From assembly GCF_051859025.1 (NCBI RefSeq), contig NZ_JBHYGL010000008.1, positions 75,186-139,185 of the forward strand: 64,000 bases of DNA. The letters run 5' to 3'. This document shows, one piece after another, positions 24,915 through 34,099 of this stretch (position 1 is its first letter; each line of letters opens with the position of its first letter). The notes beneath the pieces were generated by a model. That model made no database searches, had not been told where the DNA came from, and saw nothing but the letters and a program-made list of their open reading frames with translations. Source of the stretch: Falsiroseomonas sp051859025. GTDB lineage: Bacteria; Pseudomonadota; Alphaproteobacteria; Acetobacterales; Acetobacteraceae. The position numbers and the translations under genes are program-made.

Positions 24915-25742
24915 ATGAGCATCATCGGGACGCAGCCGGCCTGGCGCCTCGGCAGCCGCACGGCCATGCCGCCGGGGGAAGCGATCCTCGGCATCCGCGC
25001 CCTGCCCTACCGCGCCGAGGGCCAGCCCGGCATGCTGCCCCCGGTGGCGGGGCTGGTGATGAAGGCCATCGGCATCATCGGCGCGCGGACGGCCTGGGAT
25101 GCGGCATCGGGCCAGATGCGCTTCACGGATCTGCCGCCCGGCCCCCGCCGCATCCTGGTCACGGACCCCGATCGCCGCTACCTGCCCGCGGCCGTGATGG
25201 TGGAGGTGCCGGACCGCTACCCCCAGCGCCCCACCGCCGGCGGACCGCCCATCCCGGTACCGCCGCACCCCGTGCGCCGCACCATCCTGCTGCGCCCGGC
25301 GCCCGCTCGCGCCATCCCGACGGGCATGACGGCCGTGATCGGCACGCTGCGCGATGCGGCGGGACGCGGCATCGCCCTGGCCCGCCTGGCCGCCAGCACC
25401 GATGCCGGCCTGATGCGCGTCGTGACCTGGACGGATGAGGCCGGCGGCTTCGCGCTGGTGCTGCCGGACAGCGAGGCCGGGTCCCCCCCCGCCACCTGCA
25501 TCCTGGCCGTGCATACCCCCGTGGCAAGGCTGGCCGCTGCCCTCGCGGCCGATCCGCTCGGCGCGCTGCCCGCGGACCTCGACCAGCAGGATCCGGACGG
25601 GCCGCACAGCCAGTTCGACCGCCGCGCCGTCGCCACCCTCGCCCCCGATGGCTCGGTGGCGGGGGCGCCTCCGGGGGCGCCTCCGGGGGCGCTGCCGCTT
25701 CGCCCGGGCCGCACCGTTCGCTGGGATCTCCTCGCTCCCTGA
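24915..25742 (+). CDS. Unknown protein with possible carboxypeptidase-regulatory-like domain
   Basis: A 275-residue, Pro- and Ala-rich protein without signal peptide or membrane helix. Residues 25-100 and 140-200 look beta-rich; the run AVIGTLRDAAGRGIALARL followed by TDEAGGFALVLPD resembles the carboxypeptidase-regulatory-like beta-sandwich (a G.V.D..G.P...A..... T..DG.F.L pattern). Three 12-bp units near the end encode GAPPGAPPGALP. No family was recognised with confidence and the neighbours give no clear job. The downstream P-type ATPase begins 39 bases later. Confidence 0.5.
   Translation: MSIIGTQPAWRLGSRTAMPPGEAILGIRALPYRAEGQPGMLPPVAGLVMKAIGIIGARTAWDAASGQMRFTDLPPGPRRILVTDPDRRYLPAAVMVEVPDRYPQRPTAGGPPIPVPPHPVRRTILLRPAPARAIPTGMTAVIGTLRDAAGRGIALARLAASTDAGLMRVVTWTDEAGGFALVLPDSEAGSPPATCILAVHTPVARLAAALAADPLGALPADLDQQDPDGPHSQFDRRAVATLAPDGSVAGAPPGAPPGALPLRPGRTVRWDLLAP
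25661..25696. repeat. 12-bp tandem repeat, three units
   Basis: GGGGGCGCCTCC twice, then GGGGGCGCTGCC, in frame and encoding a GAPP repeat near the end of the unknown protein gene. Confidence 0.85.
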
Positions 25743-25781
25743 GGGCTGGACAGCCGCTCCATCCGGCGCGACGCATGGACC

Positions 25782-27608
25782 ATGGATGAAACGGCGAAAC
25801 GGTACCTGCTGATCGCCGCCGGCTGCGGGCTGGCGATGGGCCTGGCGCTGCGCCTCGCCGGCCTTCCGACACTGTCATCCCTGAGCCTCGCCGCCGGGAC
25901 CGCGGTGGTGCTGGGCGCGCTGCTGGTGCAGATCGCGCGCAGCATCGCGCAGCGGGACTTCGCGCTGGATGTCGTGGCGGCACTCGCCATGGCCGGCGCG
26001 CTGGCGCTGGGCGAATGGCTGGCCGGTGCGGTGGTGGCGCTGATGTTCGCCGGCGGCCAGGTGCTGGAAGCCCGCGCCAGCGCGCGGGCAAGGCGGGAAA
26101 TGACGGCCCTGCTGGCCCGCCAGCCCCGCACCGCGCTCCGTCAGGACGCCTCAGGGCTGACGGAAATTCCCATCGAGGCGATCCGCCCCGGCGACCGCCT
26201 GCTGATCCGCAAGGGTGAGGTCCTGCCGGTGGATGGCCGGCTGGAAGCCCCCGCCTTGCTGGATGAGGCCGCGCTGACCGGCGAGCCCCTGCCCGTGACG
26301 CGCCCCGCCGGCGATGCCGCGCGCAGCGGTGCCACCAATGCGGGGGAAAGCCTGGTGCTGGTGGCGCTGCGCCCGGCGGCGGAAAGCACCTACGCCGCCA
26401 TCGTGCGCCTGGTGGAAGGCGCCGCCGCCGCCAAGCCGCCCATGGCACGGCTGGCGGAGCGCTGGTCCGTCGCCTTCCTGGCCGCGACGCTGGCGCTGTC
26501 CGGCCTCGCCTGGCTGCTGACGGGCGATCCGGCGCGCGCGCTGGCGGTGCTGGTCATCGCCACCCCGTGCCCGCTGCTGCTGGCCGTGCCGGTGGCGCTG
26601 GTGGCGGGGATGAACCGCGCCGCGCGGGCGGGGGTGCTGGTGAAATCGGGCGCGGCGCTCGAACGGTTGGCCAGCGTCTCCGTCCTCGTCCTCGACAAGA
26701 CCGGCACGCTGACGGAAGGCCGGCCGCGCCTCGTCTCCATCCAGCCCGCGCCGGGGGTGGCGGAGGGCGATCTGCTGCGCCTGTCCGCCGCGCTGGACCA
26801 GGCCAGCGGCCACGTGCTGGCGGAGGCGCTGGTGGCCGCGGCGCGGGCGGCGGGCCACGACCTGCCGATGCCGGGCGAGGTGCGGGAGGAAGCTGGCGCG
26901 GGCCTGGCCGGCCTGGTGGAAGGCCGCGCCATCGCCATCGGCACGCGTGGCTTCGCGGGCCGCCACGCGCCCCTGCCGGAGGCCGCCCCGCATGAGCCCG
27001 GCACCGCCGCCGTCACCGTCGCCATCGATGGCCGCTTCGCCGGCACGCTGCTGTTCCGGGACGCGCTGCGCGCCGATGCGCCCGCCATGGTCGCCGCCGC
27101 GCGCCGCGCCGGCATTGCCCGGGTTGTGCTGCTGTCCGGCGATGCGGAAGCGCCGGCCCAGGCCGTGGGCCGGCAGGTCGGCGCCGATGCGGTCTTCGCG
27201 GATCACGACCCCGCCCGGAAACTCGCCGTGATCGAGGCCGAGCGCCGGTCGGGCCGCGTGCTGATGGTGGGGGATGGGGTGAATGACGCGCCGGCGCTCG
27301 CCATGGCCGATGTCGGCATCGCCATGGCCGCGCGGGGCTCCGCGGCGCCCGGGGAGGCCGCGGATGCGGTGGTGCTGGTGGACCGCCTGGACCGCGTCGC
27401 CACGGCGTTGTTCGCCGCGCGCCGGGCGCAGGCCATCGCGAAGCAATCCGTCGCCGTCGGCATCACGCTGTCCATCCTCGGCATGGTCGCAGCCGCGCTG
27501 GGGTATCTCAGCCCCGTGCAGGGTGCTTTGATCCAGGAGGGCATTGACGTCGCGGTCGTGCTCAACGCATTGCGGGCACTCGGTCCGGGTAGGGATGAAA
27601 CGACATGA
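25782..27608 (+). CDS. P1B-type (heavy metal) P-type ATPase without N-terminal metal domain
   Basis: A 608-residue inner-membrane ATPase. Seen are TGEP (near 166) in the actuator domain, the helix-6 motif TPCPLL with Cys263, DKTGTLT with the phosphorylated Asp near 305, and GDGVNDAP near 497. There is no N-terminal HMA domain, and the usual P1B His-Pro motif in the nucleotide domain is GHVLAEA here (His near 344, no Pro). CPL replaces CPC in helix 6. This is a less usual P1B subgroup, so the metal cannot be named. Its stop overlaps the start of a 2-hydroxyacid dehydrogenase gene. Confidence 0.88.
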   Translation: MDETAKRYLLIAAGCGLAMGLALRLAGLPTLSSLSLAAGTAVVLGALLVQIARSIAQRDFALDVVAALAMAGALALGEWLAGAVVALMFAGGQVLEARASARARREMTALLARQPRTALRQDASGLTEIPIEAIRPGDRLLIRKGEVLPVDGRLEAPALLDEAALTGEPLPVTRPAGDAARSGATNAGESLVLVALRPAAESTYAAIVRLVEGAAAAKPPMARLAERWSVAFLAATLALSGLAWLLTGDPARALAVLVIATPCPLLLAVPVALVAGMNRAARAGVLVKSGAALERLASVSVLVLDKTGTLTEGRPRLVSIQPAPGVAEGDLLRLSAALDQASGHVLAEALVAAARAAGHDLPMPGEVREEAGAGLAGLVEGRAIAIGTRGFAGRHAPLPEAAPHEPGTAAVTVAIDGRFAGTLLFRDALRADAPAMVAAARRAGIARVVLLSGDAEAPAQAVGRQVGADAVFADHDPARKLAVIEAERRSGRVLMVGDGVNDAPALAMADVGIAMAARGSAAPGEAADAVVLVDRLDRVATALFAARRAQAIAKQSVAVGITLSILGMVAAALGYLSPVQGALIQEGIDVAVVLNALRALGPGRDETT

Positions 27609-28567
27609 CGCCACTGAAGAAGATCGCGATCCTTGATGACTACCAGGGCGTCGCCCTGTCCATGGGCCCGTGGGACCGGCTGCCCGCGGGGGTCGAGGTG
27701 ACGGTCTTCCGCGACACGCTGAAGGACCAGGATGCGCTGGTGGCGCGGCTGCTGCCCTTCGATGCCATCCTGGCGATGCGCGAACGCACCCCCTTCCCCG
27801 GCGCGCTCATCAAGCGCCTGCCGAACCTCAAGCTCCTCATGACGACGGGGGAGCGCAACCGGTCGCTCGACATCGCCGCGGCCAATGCGCAGGGCGTGAC
27901 GGTGTGCGGCACGTCGTCCAGCGGCGCGCCGACGGTGGACATCACCTGGGGCCTGATCCTGAACCTGATGCGCGACCTGCCGGCCCAGGCGGCCAGCCTG
28001 CGCGCCGGCACCTGGCAGACCAGCGTCGGCACCGCGGTGGGCGGGCAGACGCTCGGCATCCTGGGCCTCGGCAAGCTCGGCACCGCGGTGGCCAAGGTAG
28101 GCCAGGCCTTCGGCATGAAGGTCATCGCCTGGTCCACGAACCTGACGAGCGAGGCCGCCGCCGCGGTCGGCGTCACGCGGGTGGAGAAGCGGGAGCTGTT
28201 CGCGCAGTCGGACGTGGTGTCCCTGCACATGATCCTGTCGGATCGCAGCCGCGGCATCGTGGGCGCGGCGGAACTCGCCGCCATGAAGCCCAGCGCCTTC
28301 ATCGTGAACACCAGCCGCGGCCCGCTGATCGACCAGGCCGCGCTGATCGCGGCGCTGCAGGAAGGGCGCATCGCGGGCGCCGGGCTCGACGTGTACGACG
28401 AGGAACCGATCCCCGCGACGCATCCGCTGATGTCGGCGCCGAACGCGCTGCTGCTGCCGCATCTCGGCTATGTCTCGAAGCAGAATTACGGCGCCTACTT
28501 CAAGGGCGCGGTAGAGGTGATCGAGGCCTTCATGGCCGGCAACCCGATCCGCGTGCTGGCGCCATGA
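27605..28567 (+). CDS. D-2-hydroxyacid dehydrogenase family protein
   Basis: A 320-residue NAD-dependent dehydrogenase related to phosphoglycerate dehydrogenase and hydroxypyruvate reductase. It has the NAD motif ILGLGKLGTAVAKVG near residue 155, the substrate Arg in NTSRGPLID, the Glu in YDEEPIP and the catalytic His in LPHLGYVS. It reduces a 2-keto acid or oxidises a D-2-hydroxy acid. It is coupled by ATGA overlaps to both the ATPase upstream and an alpha/beta hydrolase downstream; a functional link to the ATPase is not obvious. Confidence 0.88.
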   Translation: MTPLKKIAILDDYQGVALSMGPWDRLPAGVEVTVFRDTLKDQDALVARLLPFDAILAMRERTPFPGALIKRLPNLKLLMTTGERNRSLDIAAANAQGVTVCGTSSSGAPTVDITWGLILNLMRDLPAQAASLRAGTWQTSVGTAVGGQTLGILGLGKLGTAVAKVGQAFGMKVIAWSTNLTSEAAAAVGVTRVEKRELFAQSDVVSLHMILSDRSRGIVGAAELAAMKPSAFIVNTSRGPLIDQAALIAALQEGRIAGAGLDVYDEEPIPATHPLMSAPNALLLPHLGYVSKQNYGAYFKGAVEVIEAFMAGNPIRVLAP

Positions 28568-29394
28568 AGGCGCTGCCGGATTTCTGGGCGACGGCCAGCC
28601 AGGCGGATCGCGACCGCGCCTACAACAACGCCGAAGCCGTCGCCGACAGCCCGGCCCTGATCGCGGAGCGCGATGCGGCGGCGGCCGCCTTTCGCGCCGC
28701 GCATCCCGGGCATCTCGACCTGGCCTTCGGGCCGCATGAGCGGGAGGCCTGGGACCTGTTCCCGGGCCGCGATGCGAATGCGCCCTGCCTGGTCTTCATC
28801 CATGGCGGCTATTGGCAGCGCAACAAGCGGCAGGATTTCTGCCACCTGGCGGAAGGCGTGCTGGCCATGGGCTGGTCCGCCGCCTTTTGCGGCTACACCC
28901 TAGCGCCCGAAGCCACGCTCACCACCATCTGCTGGCAGGTGAATGCGGCGCTGGACTGGCTTTCCGCGCATGGCGCAGCGCACGGCATCGCGGGGCCCAT
29001 CGTCGCCTCCGGCTGGTCCGCCGGCGGGCACCTGACCGCGATGGCGCTGGAACATCCGGCGGTGACGGCGGGGCTCGCCATTTCCGGCGTCTTCGACCTG
29101 GAGGCGATCCGGGAGACCTACCTGGATGCGGCACTCAAGCTGACGGCGGATGAGGTCGAGAACCTCTCCCCCGCCCGCCGCCCGGTGGTGATGAAGCCGC
29201 TGGCCATCGCCTATGGCGCGGCGGAGCTGCCGGAACTGGTGCGCCACAGCCGCGATTTTCATGAGCTGCGCAGCGCGGCGCAGGCGCCGGGGCCGCTGGT
29301 GCCGATCCCGGGCGCCGATCACTTCCGGGTGCTGGAGGCGCTGCGCGTGCCCGGCGGCAGCCTGGTGAGGATTGCCGCCGCGCTGCTGGACTGA
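28564..29394 (+). CDS. Alpha/beta hydrolase, esterase / kynurenine-formamidase-like
   Basis: A 276-residue soluble hydrolase. It has the oxyanion motif HGGYW at residues 80-84, the nucleophile elbow GWSAGGH with Ser152, and a C-terminal GADHF supplying the His. This arrangement is typical of BD-FAE/kynurenine formamidase-like esterases. It starts within the stop of the dehydrogenase gene (ATGA) and ends the operon, converging with another hydrolase gene 4 bases away. The substrate is unknown. Confidence 0.85.
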   Translation: MKALPDFWATASQADRDRAYNNAEAVADSPALIAERDAAAAAFRAAHPGHLDLAFGPHEREAWDLFPGRDANAPCLVFIHGGYWQRNKRQDFCHLAEGVLAMGWSAAFCGYTLAPEATLTTICWQVNAALDWLSAHGAAHGIAGPIVASGWSAGGHLTAMALEHPAVTAGLAISGVFDLEAIRETYLDAALKLTADEVENLSPARRPVVMKPLAIAYGAAELPELVRHSRDFHELRSAAQAPGPLVPIPGADHFRVLEALRVPGGSLVRIAAALLD

Positions 29395-29398
29395 CCGT

Positions 29399-30460
29399 CT
29401 ATGGCAGCGTCGCCATGAAGCGGCGCAGATCCTCCGCCCAGAAGCGCGCATTGCCGGTGGTGCCGTGGCCCAGCGACTGCGCGCTGGCGGGGATCAGCAG
29501 CAGCTGGCCATTCGCCACCCGGCGCATGGCGGCGTCCATCAGCCCGGTCTCCGGCGGGTTGCGTTCATCATCGGCGGCGTTGATCGCCAGCACGCGCGCC
29601 TTGATGCGCTCCAGCCTCGGCGCGGGGTTGTAGTCGCGCGACGAATCCCACTGCCAGATGAAGTCGTTGGCATCCGCCGGCGGCGGCGCGGCCAGGCGCT
29701 GGTCGATCAGCCGGTCGGCGGCTTCGCGCGTCGGCGCGATGGCGGAAAGGTTCAGCGTGCCGCCATTCGTGCCGGTTGCGTAGACCACATTGGCCAGGCC
29801 GAGGCTCGCGGGCTGCTGCGTGTAGAAGCCGTTGTTGTAGGCCGGGTCGCGCCGCACCGTTTCCACCAGCAGGCGCCGCATCATCCAGTTGCGGGCGGAC
29901 ATCTCCGTCGGCTGCGATGCCATGGGCACGATCGCGTCCATCGCATCCGGGAAATTCGTGCCCCAGACCCAGGCATGCATGCCGCCCATGGAATTGCCGA
30001 TCACCAGGCGCAGGCGGCTTATGCCCAGGCCCTCCGTCACCAGCCGGTGCTGGGCCAGCACCATGTCGTCGTAGTTGTAGCGCGGGAAGGCACCGCGGAG
30101 GCCGTCGCTCGGCTTGGTGGTGCGGCCGGTGCCGATGGCGTCGGGGATGATGATGAAGTGCCGCTTAGCATCCAGCGGCTGGCCTTCGCCGAAGAGCTGC
30201 CCCGCGAAGGCCTGGGTCAGCATGCTGCGCGCGGACCCGGCCGTGCCGTGCAGCACAAGGACCGGAATGCCGGAGGGTTCGCCGACGGTGGTGTAGCCGA
30301 TGCGGAGTTCGGGCATCACATCGCCGGTGTGGAAGCGGAAATCGCGCGCCACCCAACTGCCGTCGCGGGGCGCGGGGTAGTCCGCGGCCAGGGTCGGGGT
30401 CGCCGCCATCGCCAATCCGATCATCAGCGCGGCACGCCGCGCGAAACGCAGGCTTTCCAT
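29399..30460 (-). CDS. Exported alpha/beta hydrolase, MetX-like
   Basis: A 353-residue protein with a signal peptide (ALMIGLAMAATPTLA) and a fold like homoserine O-acetyltransferase. It has VLHGTAGSARSM, the region FPRYNYDDMVLAQHRL, and the nucleophile elbow GNSMGGMHAW with Ser157; the His is in SLGHGTTG near the end. Export argues against a methionine-biosynthesis role, so a periplasmic esterase or acyltransferase is more likely. It is single and converges on the preceding hydrolase gene. Confidence 0.8.
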   Translation of the reverse strand: MESLRFARRAALMIGLAMAATPTLAADYPAPRDGSWVARDFRFHTGDVMPELRIGYTTVGEPSGIPVLVLHGTAGSARSMLTQAFAGQLFGEGQPLDAKRHFIIIPDAIGTGRTTKPSDGLRGAFPRYNYDDMVLAQHRLVTEGLGISRLRLVIGNSMGGMHAWVWGTNFPDAMDAIVPMASQPTEMSARNWMMRRLLVETVRRDPAYNNGFYTQQPASLGLANVVYATGTNGGTLNLSAIAPTREAADRLIDQRLAAPPPADANDFIWQWDSSRDYNPAPRLERIKARVLAINAADDERNPPETGLMDAAMRRVANGQLLLIPASAQSLGHGTTGNARFWAEDLRRFMATLP

Positions 30461-30507
30461 GGGTCGTTCCTCCGGAAGGCTTCTTGTCGCGCAAGCCTAA
30501 CGGAGTT

Positions 30508-30843
30508 TCACGACGTGCGGATATAGGCCAGGAAGACCAGGAAGCTGGCAGCGCCTAAGGCCACATGCAGGCCGAGCACCGCGCCGCCGCCGCGCCGCAG
30601 CCAGCGGAAGGCGCCATAGCCGCCCGCCAGCGCCAGCGCGACGAGCAGGGGCGGCACCAGCGCCGGCATAGGCCCCGGCGGCCCGGCCACGACGCGCGCC
30701 GCCACCACCGCCAGCGCGACGATCGCCGCCACCAGATGCGCCGTCACCACCCAGCGCTTCCGCGTCCGGGTCAGGTAATGGAACCCCGCCAGCGCACCCA
30801 GGGCCAGCGTTGCGAGCAGCGCGACGATCCCGATCGTGTTCAT
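30508..30843 (-). CDS. Small four-helix membrane protein
   Basis: A 111-residue hydrophobic protein with about four helices separated by short basic loops (TRTRKRW, RWLRRGG). The topology resembles small cytochrome-b561-like or DUF membrane proteins, but no heme-binding His pair pattern is convincing. It lies 41 bases downstream of the M20 hydrolase gene on the same strand and may be cotranscribed. No function is assigned. Confidence 0.6.
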   Translation of the reverse strand: MNTIGIVALLATLALGALAGFHYLTRTRKRWVVTAHLVAAIVALAVVAARVVAGPPGPMPALVPPLLVALALAGGYGAFRWLRRGGGAVLGLHVALGAASFLVFLAYIRTS

Positions 30844-30884
30844 GGACCCATCCCCTTGTTGCGCAACCAGATGGGGCCGCGCGC

Positions 30885-32084
30885 TCAGCCTGCCAGGTAG
30901 CGCGCCGCGCCTTCGGCCAGCACCTCGACGCAGAGCGCCAGGTCTTCCTCCTTCGTGTCCTCGCTCCAATGGTGGCTGATGCCGCCGATGGAGGGGCTGA
31001 ACAGCATCGCCGCCGGCATGCGCTTGGCCAGGTATTGCGCATCATGCCCGGCGCCGGATGGCATGTGGCGCCAGGCGCCGGGAGCGAATTGCTCCGCCGC
31101 CCCCGCCAGCGCCGCCTGCATCGCGGGATCGCAGAGCGCGGGCTTGGAGAGGCTCATCGCCTCCAGCACCGCGGTGCAGCGTTCGCGGCGGTTGCTTTCC
31201 TGCACGCAGGCTTCGAGGCAATGGGCCATGCGGGCCAGCACGCTCTCCTCCACGTCGCGGAACTGGAACAGCACCTCCGCGCGGCCGGGGATGATGGAGG
31301 AAGCGCCGGGGTCAAGCGCGATGCGGCCGCAGGTCCAGGTGCTGCGCGGGCCGCAGACCATCGGCATGCGGTCGTCCAGCATGGCCAGCAGCCGCACGGC
31401 GGTCAGGCCGGCATCCCTGCGTTCCGCCATGGTGGTGCCGCCGGCATGGTCCTGCATGCCCGTGATGGTGATGCGGTACTGCCAGATGGCGACGATACCC
31501 GTCACCACGCCGACGCGCTGGCCGGAACCCTCAAGCTGCGTCCCCTGCTCGATATGGAGTTCGAGAAACCCCTTGTGGCGCCCCGGCTCCATCGCGATGC
31601 GCGGCAGGCCGGCGAGGCCCGCTTCCTGCAAGGCGGTCCGCAGCGGCTTGCCGTGGTAGCGGTTGGTCAGGCGGTCGATCTCGTCTTCCGGAAGCTCGCC
31701 GATGAAGGACCGGCTGCCGATGAAGCCGCCGTAATGCCCTTCCTCATCCGCCCAGGCCGCCACATCCACCGGCAGCCCGGCGCGGGCCAGCGCGACGCCG
31801 GCCATGACGCCGAGCGCGCCATCCAGCCAGCCCGCGTAGTTCTGGCTCTCGATATGGCTGCCGACCAGCAGATGCGGGCCTGGCCCCTGGTGGCGGCCGA
31901 TGACGTTGCCGATGCCGTCCATGGTCGGCGCCAGCCCGCATTCGCGCATGCGGTCCATCAGCCAGCGGCGGCTTTCCATGTCCTCCGGCGAGAAGGTCGG
32001 CCGATGCACGCCGGTCTTGTAGGCGCCGATCTGCCGCAACTCGTTCAGATCGGCCAGGAAGCGGGCGGTATCGACCTTCGGCAT
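30885..32084 (-). CDS. M20-family Zn hydrolase, N-carbamoyl-L-amino-acid hydrolase / allantoate amidohydrolase type
   Basis: A 399-residue cytosolic amidohydrolase. The metal sites are visible: GSHIESQNYAGWLDGALGV (the first His and bridging Asp) and WADEEGHYGG (Glu-Glu), then the dimerisation domain with the typical HAGGTTMAERRDA. The family splits N-carbamoyl amino acids, allantoate or ureidoglycine. Neighbouring RidA, amidohydrolase and hydantoinase genes favour an N-carbamoyl amino acid role. The start MPKVDTARFL is preferred over an upstream in-frame codon in the intergenic region. Confidence 0.87.
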   Translation of the reverse strand: MPKVDTARFLADLNELRQIGAYKTGVHRPTFSPEDMESRRWLMDRMRECGLAPTMDGIGNVIGRHQGPGPHLLVGSHIESQNYAGWLDGALGVMAGVALARAGLPVDVAAWADEEGHYGGFIGSRSFIGELPEDEIDRLTNRYHGKPLRTALQEAGLAGLPRIAMEPGRHKGFLELHIEQGTQLEGSGQRVGVVTGIVAIWQYRITITGMQDHAGGTTMAERRDAGLTAVRLLAMLDDRMPMVCGPRSTWTCGRIALDPGASSIIPGRAEVLFQFRDVEESVLARMAHCLEACVQESNRRERCTAVLEAMSLSKPALCDPAMQAALAGAAEQFAPGAWRHMPSGAGHDAQYLAKRMPAAMLFSPSIGGISHHWSEDTKEEDLALCVEVLAEGAARYLAG

Positions 32085-32164
32085 GGCGTGCGGGAACCCG
32101 TGGCTGTTGCGCCGACATGGTGGAACCGGCATCCATGCCTCCGCAAGATTAGGGGGAACACCCG

Positions 32165-32548
32165 ATGCCGGAAATCACGCGCTTCATGCCGCCGCAGGGC
32201 GGCCGGAAATACCCGCCCTTCGCCCAATCCGTCCGCCATGGGCCAACGCTCTACGTCTCCGGCATCGGCCCCATGGGCCCGGATGGGGTGCCGGAGGGGT
32301 TCGAGGCGCAGTTCGCCCTGGTGATGCAGCACCTGAAGCGCGCACTGAAGGAAGCCGGCAGCGACATGCAGAACATCCTGAAGGCCAATGTCCTGCTGAC
32401 GCGGATCGAGGATGTGGGCCTGATGAACCGCCTCTATGCCGAGGCCTTCCCGGCGGATCACCTGCCCGCCCGCACCACCTGCGTCGTGGCGGCGCTGCCG
32501 ATCCCGGAATTCCTGCTGGAGATCGAGTGCATCGCCGCGGTCTACTGA
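32165..32548 (+). CDS. RidA family protein
   Basis: A 127-residue protein of the YjgF/YER057c/UK114 family, usually deaminating enamine/imine intermediates. It has YPPFAQSVRHGPTLYVSG at the start, QNILKANVLLT in the middle and the conserved Arg in PARTTCVVAALP. A GGGGGAA site lies seven bases before the ATG. It is divergent from the M20 hydrolase and overlaps the end of the amidohydrolase gene by seven bases. It probably clears imines from amino acid oxidation in this region. Confidence 0.9.
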   Translation: MPEITRFMPPQGGRKYPPFAQSVRHGPTLYVSGIGPMGPDGVPEGFEAQFALVMQHLKRALKEAGSDMQNILKANVLLTRIEDVGLMNRLYAEAFPADHLPARTTCVVAALPIPEFLLEIECIAAVY

Positions 32549-33996
32549 ACCTGGCGCTGCAGTAGCCGCCCCGCCGGCGTGTCGCTCGCGCCGGCGGCGT
32601 GGGTATAGACGGATTGGCCGTTCACCCAGGTCTCGATGATGCCGTCGGCGACCTGGCGCGGGGCCACGAAACTCGCGCGGTCCAGTACCGTGTCGGCATC
32701 GAACAGCACCAGGTCGGCGAAGGCGCCCTCCCGGATCGTGCCGCGATCCGGAATGCCGAAGATGGTGGCGGTGCGGCCCGTCATCTTGTGGACCGCGGTT
32801 TCGAGGCTGAACAGGCCGAGTTCCCGGCAATAGCGCCCCAGCACCCGGGGGAAGGTACCCCAGAGGCGGGGATGCGGATGTTCCGCCAGCGGCCCGCCAT
32901 CGCTGCCGATCATGGACAGGCGATGCGCCATGATCCGCCGCACATCCTCCTCCGCCATGTTGTGGAAGACGCCGCCGCCAGGCGCCAGGCGGATCGCCGC
33001 TTCCTCCAGCGTCACGCCCCATTCCCGCGCGATATCGTCCAGCGCGCGGCCCGCCATCTCCGGATGGGGCAAGGACGTCGTGACCTGCACCGGCACGTCG
33101 GCGCGCGGCTTGCGGGCGCTGAGCGAGGTGGAGGAGGCGGTGTAGGGATAGACGTCGAAGGCCACGGGGTAGTCAGCCGCGTGGCGTTCGATCAGCGGCA
33201 GCGTTTCGACCGACCTGCCATGGTTCTCCGGCTGAATGCATTTATGGTGGCTGATGATGACCGGCGCGCCGACGGCTTTCCCGATCCGCAGCGTCTCCTC
33301 GATGCTGTCCAGCACGCCATCGCCCTCATCCCGCATATGCGTGACATAGAGGCCGCGGTGCTCGCGCAGCGCCTCCGCCACCGCGATCACCTCCTGCTCC
33401 GGCGCGTGTCTGCTGGGGGGATAGAACAGCCCGGTGGAGAAGCCGGCGGCGCCTTCGGCCAGCGACTGCGCCAGCTTGCGGCGCATCCGCTCGGCCTCCC
33501 TGTCCGTCGCAGCGCGCGCCGTATCGCCGCCCATGGCCGCCACGCGCAGCGACATGTGGCCGATCAGCGCCAGGGTGTTCACCGATGATGGCTGCCGGCG
33601 CAGATGCTCCGCATAGGCGCCGAAACTGTCGAAAATCCACCATTCCGGGGCGCAGACGCCGTCCAGCGGTGCGGGTGGGCGTTCGGCCATCGGTTCCGGC
33701 GCCAGGCTGATGCCGCAATTGCCCACCACCACCGTGGTGACGCCCTGCGACACGCGGCAGAGCATGCAGGCGGGCCCGCAGAGCACCGCCTGGTCGTCAT
33801 GCGTATGGGCATCGATGAAACCAGGGGCGAGGACGCGGCCTTCCGCCATCACGTCACGATCCGCGCCCATCCCCGACAGGTCGCCCACCGCCACGATCCG
33901 GTCGCCCTTCACGCCGACATCGCCGCGCCGGCGCGGGCCGCCCGTGCCATCGACCAGCGTGGCATCGCGGATGATCAGCTCGCAGCGCAGCGTCAT
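32542..33996 (-). CDS. D-aminoacylase / N-acyl-D-amino-acid deacylase family amidohydrolase
   Basis: A 484-residue metal-dependent amidohydrolase. Seen are LVDGTGGPRRRGDVGVKGDRI at the N-terminal beta sandwich, the metal motif GFIDAHTHDD near residue 65, GVTTVVVGNCGIS near 90, and ISHHKC later. The family removes N-acyl groups from D-amino acids and includes dihydropyrimidinase-like members. It lies beside a carbamoyl-hydrolase-like gene and hydantoinase genes, which supports a role in N-substituted amino acid catabolism. It is divergent from hyuA and converges on ridA. Confidence 0.88.
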   Translation of the reverse strand: MTLRCELIIRDATLVDGTGGPRRRGDVGVKGDRIVAVGDLSGMGADRDVMAEGRVLAPGFIDAHTHDDQAVLCGPACMLCRVSQGVTTVVVGNCGISLAPEPMAERPPAPLDGVCAPEWWIFDSFGAYAEHLRRQPSSVNTLALIGHMSLRVAAMGGDTARAATDREAERMRRKLAQSLAEGAAGFSTGLFYPPSRHAPEQEVIAVAEALREHRGLYVTHMRDEGDGVLDSIEETLRIGKAVGAPVIISHHKCIQPENHGRSVETLPLIERHAADYPVAFDVYPYTASSTSLSARKPRADVPVQVTTSLPHPEMAGRALDDIAREWGVTLEEAAIRLAPGGGVFHNMAEEDVRRIMAHRLSMIGSDGGPLAEHPHPRLWGTFPRVLGRYCRELGLFSLETAVHKMTGRTATIFGIPDRGTIREGAFADLVLFDADTVLDRASFVAPRQVADGIIETWVNGQSVYTHAAGASDTPAGRLLQRQVQ

Positions 33997-34099
33997 GACG
34001 TTGTTCTCCCTGCCCGCAGGTTTGACGCGCCTTCGTGCCGATGCCTAGCATCCCTTGAGCACACGCACGCGTTGCCGTGCTGGCATGGATGGAATGCGG

